Shown here piece by piece: positions 27,476-35,201 of a DNA stretch of 36,739 nucleotides. The first letter of the stretch is position 1. The number at the start of each line of letters is the position of its first letter. This DNA comes from Dehalococcoidia bacterium (GTDB lineage: Bacteria; Chloroflexota; Dehalococcoidia; Dehalococcoidales; W111). The DNA lies in NCBI GenBank assembly GCA_011191985.1, contig DUEU01000076.1, forward strand, positions 1 through 36,739, given 5' to 3'. The position numbers and the translations under genes are program-made. A model generated the notes under the pieces. That model searched no databases and was not told the DNA's origin. It saw only the letters and a program-made list of their open reading frames with translations.

Positions 27476-28639
27476 TCATAGACAGTGATAGTAAGGCGTA
27501 CTCTGACGTAAGGGAATACATATTGCTAGACTCAGCACAACCGCGGCCAGACATAATGCCCAGCCGATATAACCGATGCCAGTGGGCGACATTTTCAGCC
27601 GGCTGGTAACGGCCACCGGCAATTCCAGTTTGCGCAAAGCCATCAGACAGGCCCCGGCGGCAATACCTGCCATCAGCATCATGGGTACCAGACCGCGCTC
27701 GTAAAGCACCGGTATGCCGTAATTGGTGGAATAGAAAATTGCCAGGACGATAAGGATGCTGGTCAAGCCGAGTACCAGCCCGTATTCCCGCCGTCCACCC
27801 CTCATGGCCAGCAAGAAAGTACCCCCCAAGCACAGCACGATTATAGGATAGCCGTATATCCTGGCCAACCGCGGGTAGTCAACGTAGGCTTTGAGGTCGT
27901 GCTGCGTAAATATGGCGGCACCATTATGTACGATGAGGTGCCAAGTCCAGGGCAGGGAAATAATAAACGGGGCAGCCAAGGCGAGTATAACCGCGGCGCT
28001 GTGCTTGAAATCTCCCTTCAGGCTGATCAGAAGAAAGGGGGCCACGATAATTACCAGTATCACCGCCGTCGGCCCGTGAATGGTAACCAGGAAAGCCATG
28101 AAGACGACCAGGACAACATAGGTCCAGACCGTGCGGATATTGAAGACCAGAAAGAGAGTCAGAGGAATAAACAGCAGTGCCATGGCCATAGGCACCATAA
28201 AGGCCGGCCCCAAGATACCGACCGTGGTCGGTATCAGACAGGTGAAAAAGGCGGCCTCCCAGCCAAAGCCCTGCCGCCGGGCCAGGATATAGACTGCCAG
28301 AACAGTGAAGATAAGAATGGCACCGGGGAAGTAACGGAAGATAACAATCCAGGGAAGGCCACTGACTTGATGAAAAACAGCCCAGAAAAGATGATAGCCG
28401 ACCTCATAGTCACGACCATCGCTAAACGGTTCGCCGGAAACGGGGTTCATCAGGCCGACAGCGGTAGCATTGCTGGCTATCTGCTTGGCACCGGCCATGC
28501 GCAGCCATTCATCAAGATGCACCGGATAGTGGTAACCACTGTGCGGGATAAAGGCGATGTAGAACGCCAGTACCAGCAGCAATGGAAGGATAACGTAGTC
28601 GAATTTCAGCCAGCGCCGCCCATTATCCTGAGCCATCAA
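27476..28639 (-). CDS. Multi-TM PMT/GT39-like or oligosaccharyltransferase-like membrane protein, probably C-terminally truncated
   Basis: Many TM segments; early HLDEWLRMAGAKQI acidic loop after TM1; ends abruptly ...LSLAICIPLRQSTPYYHCL* at the fusion point. Confidence 0.65.
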   Translation of the reverse strand: MMAQDNGRRWLKFDYVILPLLLVLAFYIAFIPHSGYHYPVHLDEWLRMAGAKQIASNATAVGLMNPVSGEPFSDGRDYEVGYHLFWAVFHQVSGLPWIVIFRYFPGAILIFTVLAVYILARRQGFGWEAAFFTCLIPTTVGILGPAFMVPMAMALLFIPLTLFLVFNIRTVWTYVVLVVFMAFLVTIHGPTAVILVIIVAPFLLISLKGDFKHSAAVILALAAPFIISLPWTWHLIVHNGAAIFTQHDLKAYVDYPRLARIYGYPIIVLCLGGTFLLAMRGGRREYGLVLGLTSILIVLAIFYSTNYGIPVLYERGLVPMMLMAGIAAGACLMALRKLELPVAVTSRLKMSPTGIGYIGWALCLAAVVLSLAICIPLRQSTPYYHCL

Positions 28640-28739
28640 TCTACCAGGCGGGGATTTAGTGCCACCATTATACCGGCCGTCCGGCCATTATTCAACAGTC
28701 AATTGTTATAAATCCGGCAGAAAAATTGACTGGGACCGG

Positions 28740-28973
28740 TCAGTCTTGCCGCTCGTCTTCAACGGCAACAGACGTCACCAAGGCCTTCACCATGTTTTTG
28801 AAATCACGCGGTTGCATACTAATAACCACCCAGCTTCCGAAGCTGGTGACTTTGTTAAGTTTTCTGCTGAAGGCCAGTCTAACTATATCCCCTCCTTTTC
28901 CCAATGCGAATGGTTTTGGGACGTCTTCTCCCGGCCCTAAAGACTGCAGGAAAGTCAACTCATCTCCACTCAT
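28740..28973 (-). CDS. Small hypothetical protein (77 aa)
   Basis: ATG with upstream GGAG (GGAGATTGAAAAATG); complete frame in otherwise empty interval. Confidence 0.4.
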   Translation of the reverse strand: MSGDELTFLQSLGPGEDVPKPFALGKGGDIVRLAFSRKLNKVTSFGSWVVISMQPRDFKNMVKALVTSVAVEDERQD

Positions 28974-29106
28974 TTTTCAATCTCCAATACAGTCAGGAGT
29001 GGGAAATATAATTAAATAATAATAAACATCACCGGCCGACAAGCCAGCATCATTACATATGCAAACAGATAATAAAGGGAGCTTTCAGCAAATAGCTACG
29101 ATATCG

Positions 29107-29817
29107 TCAATCAATAATGCCAACCTCACTGAATTCAGGAAGACCACCCCAGTAGACGCCCCAAATAACAAAGAAAAGTGTTGCCACCAGGCAGTTGACA
29201 TAGAAAAACAGAAGCAAAGGCTGCTGGCGGAACCGCGGCCACCCCCAGATAGAACCGAACAGTGCCGCCAGGACAATACAAGGCACGCCCAGCCAGGCCG
29301 TCCCACCTTCAATTACTATCACAAACAGGGTAAATCCGTGAATAATACCGGCCAGAATTATAACCCATGACACCGCCTGCTTTTCGGCAAACGGGTGCCT
29401 CAACTGCCGGAAAACAATAATGGCCGACAGCCCGAAGATGCCAAAATGCCACATATAATGGCTCAGGACTTCATCATAGAAATAGGCCAGACTGTAGGCA
29501 TCACTATCCTCCACCCCCACCAATAAGTGGTTGATGGAGTTGGCGGCAAGGTGCATCCCCTGACCTTCCACCCAAAAGGCAGCAAATAGCAGGAATACCA
29601 GAATCCCGGCCAGGCCAGGGGTTCTATCGGTACCGAGCCGAAACAGCATCCAGTACAGTGGGATTAGTATCAAAGGCGTGAATATGTCAACAACATCCCC
29701 TACTTTCATCAATGGGTAGAGGCCAAACTGTCTACTGAGAAGTGGCGGCGCCATAAAAAACACGGTGAAGGCGATGGCGAAGACCAGGGCTATAACAGAC
29801 AAGCGTTTCATTTGCAC
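29107..29817 (-). CDS. Conserved multi-TM membrane protein of unknown function
   Basis: 236 aa, about 7 hydrophobic segments with His/Glu/Asp in or beside them (FWVEGQGMHLAANSINH, YFYDEVLSHYMWHFG, GIIHGF). Confidence 0.7.
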   Translation of the reverse strand: MQMKRLSVIALVFAIAFTVFFMAPPLLSRQFGLYPLMKVGDVVDIFTPLILIPLYWMLFRLGTDRTPGLAGILVFLLFAAFWVEGQGMHLAANSINHLLVGVEDSDAYSLAYFYDEVLSHYMWHFGIFGLSAIIVFRQLRHPFAEKQAVSWVIILAGIIHGFTLFVIVIEGGTAWLGVPCIVLAALFGSIWGWPRFRQQPLLLFFYVNCLVATLFFVIWGVYWGGLPEFSEVGIID

Positions 29818-29901
29818 CTCACTTTAAAACTGGAATCCAAAAGGGCACAAACCGCTGCGCTCTGTCCAAGGGCAGCTTTCATTATATTAACCTAGATTCT
29901 A

Positions 29902-29921
29902 TCATAAGATGGCACTTATGA
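29902..29921. promoter_or_regulatory. Perfect inverted repeat TCATAAG-N6-CTTATGA, candidate operator
   Basis: tcataag atggca cttatga in the divergent intergenic region 29818-30063. Confidence 0.5.
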
Positions 29922-30014
29922 GAATAAAGTTGTTGAGCCCGGTCATGGTCGGAATTCAGTGGGGTAGCCTATTTAGCTGAAATTGACTGCCCTCCGCAGG
30001 TAAATATGGCGTGC

Positions 30015-30047
30015 TTGACAAAAGAGCTATATCGCCTGTAATATAAC
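30015..30047 (+). promoter_or_regulatory. Promoter TTGACA-N18-TAATAT with overlapping Mo-box-like operator, site 1 (GCTATAT-N8-ATATAAC, 30026-30047)
   Basis: Read directly; inverted 7-bp half sites (6/7) overlapping the -10, before the ModE-like gene. Confidence 0.65.
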
Positions 30048-30063
30048 TATAAACACCTGGCCA

Positions 30064-30459
30064 ATGAAGAAACAACCGACTGGAATGCCAAAGTTCCGAC
30101 CGAAAAAGCCTTTGCGCCTCTCACGCCATCCCGAGCCGGGTTACGTTGTGGGCGGCCGGGTATGGTTAGCCAAGGACGGCGAGCTGTATATGGGATGGGG
30201 AAGGGCAATACTGCTGGAGCGAATTGAGCAGTACGGCTCAATAGCGGCCGCGGCCCGTTCCATGCAGCTTGGTTACCGCAATGCCTGGTTATGGGTAAGG
30301 GCCATGAACCGTCTGGCACCAGTCCCCCTGGTCGAGAAAACCACCGGCGGGCCTGGCGGCCGTCATTCCAGATTGACCGAAGAAGGGTATAAGGCCCTGC
30401 GTGAATATAAGGAGTTGCGCACCAGATTCCAGGATTTCTTGAGTGCTGAAAAGGAATAA
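30064..30459 (+). CDS. ModE-like winged-HTH transcriptional regulator (DNA-binding domain only)
   Basis: RVWLAKDGELYMGWGRAILLERIEQYGSIAAAARSMQLGYRNAWLWVRAMNRLAPVPLVEKTTGGPGGRHSRLTEEGYKALREYKEL: classic ModE N-terminal/LysR-like wHTH. Confidence 0.88.
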   Translation: MKKQPTGMPKFRPKKPLRLSRHPEPGYVVGGRVWLAKDGELYMGWGRAILLERIEQYGSIAAAARSMQLGYRNAWLWVRAMNRLAPVPLVEKTTGGPGGRHSRLTEEGYKALREYKELRTRFQDFLSAEKE

Positions 30460-30463
30460 TTTT

Positions 30464-30494
30464 TTAACAAAAGCTATGTCGCTGGCAATATAGC
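30464..30494 (+). promoter_or_regulatory. Second Mo-box-like operator, site 2 (GCTATGT-N8-ATATAGC, 30473-30494), with TTAACA -35-like element
   Basis: 17/22 identical to site 1 including spacer positions, same N8 spacing, upstream of the MoeA-like gene. Confidence 0.6.
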
Positions 30495-30574
30495 CATCGC
30501 TGAAATCCGGCGCTAGAAGAGCGGCGTGTCAAGTTGAGCGGAGTGCGGTAATACGGAGCTGGAGGACTAACTAG

Positions 30575-31597
30575 ATGCTGAAAAAAGTAAAGGTGGACAG
30601 AGCAACGGGTATGGTATTGGGCCATGATGTGACCAAGATTGTCCCCGGCGAGTTCAAAGGGCCCGCCTTCAGGCGGGGGCATGTCATCAGCGAAGCCGAT
30701 ATCCCGGAGCTACTCAATATCGGCAAAGAGCATGTCTATGTCATGGAACTGGGAGAGGACGAAGTACACGAGGAGGAAGCGGCCCGACGCATAGCCAGGG
30801 CAATAGGCGGTACCGGGATAGAAACCAGTGAACCCAGAGAGGGAAGGGTAAACCTGAAGGCAAAAATCATCGGCTTATTGAGGATAGACCGTCGTTTACT
30901 GAAAAAAATCAATTCTGACGGGGAGGTCATTGTCGTTACGCGGCACAACAATACCGTCTGTTACGATGGGATGATGGTAGCGGCAACCAAGATTATCCCG
31001 CTGTTCACTGGCGAGACCAGAGTACGTAAAGTAGAGCAAATCTGTCAGGACGGCGGTAAAGTAGTCGAGGTTCTCCCTTTTATTAAAAAGGAGGTCGGGG
31101 TAGTCATCACCGGCAACGAGGTATTCAAGGGCAGAATTGAAGACAAATTTGGCGCGGTTATGGGAAAAAAGATTGGCGCGCTGGGCTCGGTGATAATTGA
31201 CCAGACTATCGTCCCGGATGACGCGGGAGTAATTGCTCGGGCTATCAATGGTATGAGAGATAAAGGCAGTACGGCTATAGTTGTTTGCGGGGGGCTATCG
31301 ATAGACCCTGATGACGTGACCGCCGAGGGAGTCAAAAAAAGCGGGGCAAAAATAATTTCCTACGGGGCGCCGGTAATGCCCGGAGCGATGTTCCTTTTCG
31401 CCATGCTGGGGGATATCCCGGTACTCGGGGCACCGGCCTGTGTAATCTACAACCAGGCAACCATCTTCGACCTTATCCTGCCCAGAGTCCTGGCCGGAGA
31501 GAGAATTCGCCGGCAAGATATTGCCGATTTGGGGCACGGTGGTCTATGTTTAAACTGCGAAAAATGCTCTTTCCCCGTCTGCCCCTTTGGTAAATAG
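30575..31597 (+). CDS. Molybdopterin-binding protein (MoeA/MogA-like MoCF domain) with Cys-rich tail
   Basis: GVVITGNEVFKGRIEDKFGAVMGKKIGALGSVIIDQTIVPDDAGVIARAINGM...IVVCGGLSIDPDDVTAEGVKKSG; tail GGLCLNCEKCSFPVCPFGK. Confidence 0.85.
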   Translation: MLKKVKVDRATGMVLGHDVTKIVPGEFKGPAFRRGHVISEADIPELLNIGKEHVYVMELGEDEVHEEEAARRIARAIGGTGIETSEPREGRVNLKAKIIGLLRIDRRLLKKINSDGEVIVVTRHNNTVCYDGMMVAATKIIPLFTGETRVRKVEQICQDGGKVVEVLPFIKKEVGVVITGNEVFKGRIEDKFGAVMGKKIGALGSVIIDQTIVPDDAGVIARAINGMRDKGSTAIVVCGGLSIDPDDVTAEGVKKSGAKIISYGAPVMPGAMFLFAMLGDIPVLGAPACVIYNQATIFDLILPRVLAGERIRRQDIADLGHGGLCLNCEKCSFPVCPFGK

Positions 31598-31609
31598 AAG
31601 GTGAACACG

Positions 31610-32611
31610 ATGAGCAAATTTCTAGCGGTACTTATAACGGGGTTGATGGTTATCGTTCTTATTACCGGCTGCGCCCCGAAAGAAGCGGCTACTATCGGCA
31701 TGGCGGTGGAGTTTATGGACCACGCCGCCTGCGCCTACATAAGCCAAGACAAGGGGTGGTTTGAGGATGAAGGACTCAATTTAACCGCCTACGAAAGTTA
31801 TGTCACAGGCATGGCTCTAGCTTCAGCTCTGGCCAGGGGTGATATTCAGGTGGCCTATATCTGCCTGGTGCCGACCATAAATGCATACGCGAATGCCGGT
31901 GTTCCAATAAAAGTTGTCGCCGGGACCCATAAGTATGGTTACGGCCTAGTGGCTAACCCGGAAAAGATAAAAACTATTAAAGACCTGGAAAAGCCCGACA
32001 TTCGCATCGGCTGCGTTAGAGAAGGCGGTGCTGTAGACGTGTTCCTGCACAAGGTCATAGATAACTACCATCTTGATGAGGGAAGTGTGCTCGGCAACAT
32101 CCAGCGGATGAACCCGCCCAAAATGGTGCTGGCTATCAAGATGGGACAGCTGGATGCCGCCTTTCTCCCGGAGCAGTGGGCTACTATGACCGAGGAGTTC
32201 GGCTTTGAAATGCTGCTAGTGAGTCAGGACGTCTGGCCCGATATGCAGGGTAGCGCGCTGATCGTCAAGGAAGATCTGTTGCATGACCATCCTGATATAG
32301 TAGAGAGGCTGGTGAAGGTATCTCAAAAAGCAACGGATTGGATTAACCAGCAGCCAGTTGAAGCTGCCGAGGTTATGTCCCGCCAGCTAAACACGGCTGG
32401 TGGCAGTATTTTCCCGGCTGATGTCGCCGAGGTGGCGGCCAGCCTAGAAATCACCCCCGAAGTGCTACGGCGGTCCATGGGCAGGCTGGAATACACCACT
32501 GAAATTGACCCGGTAGTGGTCCAGGCGACCATAGATTACATCGCCAGGCTGGGTTATATCAGGGACAGCTTTAGCGCCGAAGAGATACTTGATTTGCGGT
32601 TCGCCGAGTGA
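31610..32611 (+). CDS. ABC transporter substrate-binding lipoprotein (NMT1/SsuA/TauA-like)
   Basis: Lipobox LITGCAPKE; GMAVEFMDHAACAYISQDKGWFEDEGLNLTAYESYVTGMALASALARGDIQVAYI typical of SsuA/THI5-like proteins. Track start 31601; ATG 31610 alternative. Confidence 0.87.
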   Translation: MSKFLAVLITGLMVIVLITGCAPKEAATIGMAVEFMDHAACAYISQDKGWFEDEGLNLTAYESYVTGMALASALARGDIQVAYICLVPTINAYANAGVPIKVVAGTHKYGYGLVANPEKIKTIKDLEKPDIRIGCVREGGAVDVFLHKVIDNYHLDEGSVLGNIQRMNPPKMVLAIKMGQLDAAFLPEQWATMTEEFGFEMLLVSQDVWPDMQGSALIVKEDLLHDHPDIVERLVKVSQKATDWINQQPVEAAEVMSRQLNTAGGSIFPADVAEVAASLEITPEVLRRSMGRLEYTTEIDPVVVQATIDYIARLGYIRDSFSAEEILDLRFAE

Positions 32612-33372
32612 TGAAAGAGCTCAAACCGACTAAATGGGCGTGGGGGATATTACCGGTCGCCATATTCCTGGCCATATGGGAAATAGTGGCCCGGCTGAGC
32701 ATCGTCTCCGAGCAGTTTTTCTTTCCCCCTTTCTCCACGGTGATACAGGAATTCTACTACCTGACCGCTAATGGCGTGCTGGGGACGAACTTCCTGAGCA
32801 GCCTGAGCCGGGTCCTTATCGGCTTTTGTGCTGGCTCCATTGCTGGCATAGCCGTCGGCATCATCATGGGGTGGCGGGACACCATAAACAAGGCGCTGAA
32901 CCCCATAGTAAGCCTTATTTATCCCATCCCAGCCCTGGGCTGGCTGCCGCTCCTCATGCTGTGGATAGGTATAAACGAGATGCTGCCCATAACCATAATA
33001 TTCATCTGCTCCTTCTTCCCCGTCCTTTATAACACCGTGACCGGCATAAGGAATGTTGACCGCGATTACATTCAGGTAGCCCGGACCCTAGGGGCATCGG
33101 ATGTCAAGATACTGGCTACGGTGGTCATGCCCCTGGCGCTGCCCAACATTTTCACCGGGCTGAGGCTGGAGGCGGGGATGGCCTGGCGGGTGATAATTGC
33201 CGCTGAGATGGTGGCCATCCCCACCGGCATCGGCGCCCTGATGATGAAGGCGGAAAGCCTCATCCGAATAGACATCATCATCGTCTGCCTCATAGTCCTG
33301 TCGGTGATGTGTCTTGCCTTTGAAAAGCTTTTTGCCTATCTTGAGGCAAAGATTACTACTAAATGGAAATGA
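32608..33372 (+). CDS. ABC transporter permease (SsuC/TauC-like)
   Basis: IWEIVARLSIVSEQFFFPPFSTVIQEFY...GFCAGSIAGIAVGIIMGW...EAGMAWRVIIAAEMVAIPTGIGALMMKAE. ATGA overlap with the SBP gene. Confidence 0.9.
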   Translation: MMKELKPTKWAWGILPVAIFLAIWEIVARLSIVSEQFFFPPFSTVIQEFYYLTANGVLGTNFLSSLSRVLIGFCAGSIAGIAVGIIMGWRDTINKALNPIVSLIYPIPALGWLPLLMLWIGINEMLPITIIFICSFFPVLYNTVTGIRNVDRDYIQVARTLGASDVKILATVVMPLALPNIFTGLRLEAGMAWRVIIAAEMVAIPTGIGALMMKAESLIRIDIIIVCLIVLSVMCLAFEKLFAYLEAKITTKWK

Positions 33373-33373
33373 T

Positions 33374-34432
33374 ATGCCAACCATAGAATTGATAAATATA
33401 AATAAATACGTCTGCTGCGGTGTCAACCTGAAGATACGGGATAAAGAACTGCTGGTGCTGCTGGGGCCGAACGGCAGCGGCAAGACCACCCTGCTCAATA
33501 TTATCGCTGGACTGACCGACTACCGCGGCTCGGTGCTGTTCGACGGCAGGGCGATGGACAATATGCCGGCCCGGACGAGACGGGTTGGCTACCTGTTCCA
33601 GGACCTGGTCCTGTTTCCTCATCTCGACGTTGCCGCCAACATAGCCTATGGCCTGCGCACCGACCAACAAACGGCGGGACAAAGAGAATCCAGACTGAAT
33701 GAACTGCTCGAGATGGTGAAGATAGGACACCTTTCTTCGCGCTATCCCAAGCACCTGAGCGGCGGCGAAAAGCAACGCGCCGCCCTGGCCAGGGCCCTAG
33801 CGGTATCGCCAGAGGTACTGCTTCTGGATGAGCCTCTATCCAGCCTGGATACTCAAACGGCCAAATACCTGCGGACCGAGCTGAAACAGCTCCAGCAGAA
33901 ACTGAAGATCACCATGGTATATGTGACCCACGACCTCCAAGAAGCCGAAGAAATAGCGGACAGGATAGCTATCCTTCAGGACGGTCGCGTTGAGCAGGTA
34001 GGCCGGCCGGAGGAGGTCTTTTTCCATCCTGAGAACGAAAAGGTCTCAGAATTCATCGGCGCACCCAACATCCTGCATTGCGACTACTGCCAGAGCCTGG
34101 GGCACGGCGTTATGGAGGTCGGCTGCGGCGGTCTATCGATAATCGTACCCCATGACGGCAATTCTATCCAGAAGATTGCCCTCCTTCCCCGGGACGTATA
34201 CGTCTCCGACGTCAGGCCGCCGGGGCCGGAGGTAAACCGCTTCCGGGGTACAGTCACCGGCATCAGAAATGCCGATGACGCTATTAGAATCGAGGTCAAG
34301 GCCGGTGATAACCAGTTGCTGGCCGAGATACCGCATCATATATTTGACGAACTAAACCTGACCATAGGGAAAGAGGTCTTTCTAATACTCAAGCTAAGGA
34401 GAATAAGGGTCTATGAAAACAAAGACCTATGA
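33374..34432 (+). CDS. ABC transporter ATP-binding protein with C-terminal TOBE domain (ModC/WtpC-like)
   Basis: LLGPNGSGKTTLLNIIAG, HLSGGEKQRAALARALA, VLLLDEPLSSLD; C-terminus NRFRGTVTGIRNADDAIRIEVKAGDNQLLAEIPHHIFDELNLTIGKEVFLILKLRRIRVY is TOBE-like. Start ATG 33374. Confidence 0.9.
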   Translation: MPTIELININKYVCCGVNLKIRDKELLVLLGPNGSGKTTLLNIIAGLTDYRGSVLFDGRAMDNMPARTRRVGYLFQDLVLFPHLDVAANIAYGLRTDQQTAGQRESRLNELLEMVKIGHLSSRYPKHLSGGEKQRAALARALAVSPEVLLLDEPLSSLDTQTAKYLRTELKQLQQKLKITMVYVTHDLQEAEEIADRIAILQDGRVEQVGRPEEVFFHPENEKVSEFIGAPNILHCDYCQSLGHGVMEVGCGGLSIIVPHDGNSIQKIALLPRDVYVSDVRPPGPEVNRFRGTVTGIRNADDAIRIEVKAGDNQLLAEIPHHIFDELNLTIGKEVFLILKLRRIRVYENKDL

Positions 34433-35141
34433 CCGCATCAGAGCAGAATTCAACAGGATTATTAAAGACAACGGCCTCGATTCGGAAGCGGTGGTTGCTA
34501 CGGCCGTCCCACTTTCCGCAGAAGAGGCTATCGGCAATCCTGAGGACAGAGACTATCCGCTGGTAATCGGCAAAGAGCGTATGATGCAGGCTGAATTCAG
34601 AGGCGCGCTGGGGCAGGCATTCACTGACATGTACGGTAACTTCAGTGGCCAGTTATCTGACATTGCCTCCATGAACCTGGAGAATAATTTCCGCAGGGCG
34701 ATATTCATTTCCAGCCTCAACGCGGTGCTTAGATCACTGGGGTTGATAACCCAGACGCAGCATTGCCGGGACGAAGAGCCCAGACTGTGCAGCCAGGAAC
34801 TGGTAAAACACATCAAGGGGGAGTATGGCGATGTTAGAATCGCCCTGGTCGGATTTCAGCCCCGGCTGCTGGAAGCATTAGCACAGCAATTTGCGGTACG
34901 GGCGACCGACTTGGATAAGGCCAATATCGGCACTGAGAAATCAGGGGTTGTTATCGGCGGCCCGGGCCAGACGGCGGAGAACCTGGACTGGTGCGACCTG
35001 GCGCTGGTAACCGGTACCACTATAGTCAATAACACCATCGACCAGTTTATGATATCCAAGCCGGTAATCTTTTACGGCGTCACCATATCCGGCGCCGCCA
35101 GGCTGCTGGGACTGAACCAGTTCTGTTACTACGGACACTGA
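34413..35141 (+). CDS. DUF364/DUF4213 family protein (putative heavy-metal chelation)
   Basis: VRIALVGFQPRLLEALAQQFAVRATDLDKANIG...WCDLALVTGTTIVNNTIDQFM...VIFYGVTISGAARLLGLNQFCYYGH; N-terminal enolase-like part with ...GQAFTDMYGNFSG. Confidence 0.8.
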   Translation: MKTKTYDRIRAEFNRIIKDNGLDSEAVVATAVPLSAEEAIGNPEDRDYPLVIGKERMMQAEFRGALGQAFTDMYGNFSGQLSDIASMNLENNFRRAIFISSLNAVLRSLGLITQTQHCRDEEPRLCSQELVKHIKGEYGDVRIALVGFQPRLLEALAQQFAVRATDLDKANIGTEKSGVVIGGPGQTAENLDWCDLALVTGTTIVNNTIDQFMISKPVIFYGVTISGAARLLGLNQFCYYGH

Positions 35142-35201
35142 ACAACTGAAACCAATGGGGGCGAAGCCCCTCTAGAACACGCCGCAGATATGCAACTAAC
35201 A

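Noticed and set aside
27408-27833. 141-aa minus-strand ORF MLGGYFLAGHEGWTAG...
   Set aside because: Out-of-frame reading of the PMT-like gene across the fusion junction; no coherent domain.
25560-29008. Shared 12-mer GAGTGGGAAATA at 25560-25571 and 28997-29008, the first next to a CCACTC-N6-GAGTGG inverted repeat
   Set aside because: Exact 12-mer pairs are expected by chance several times in 36 kb and the flanks diverge; not a supportable repeat family.
35158-35170. GGGGC-GAA-GCCCC hairpin between the convergent DUF364 and helicase genes
   Set aside because: Suggestive of a bidirectional terminator, but no U-tract follows on either strand, so not listed as a feature.
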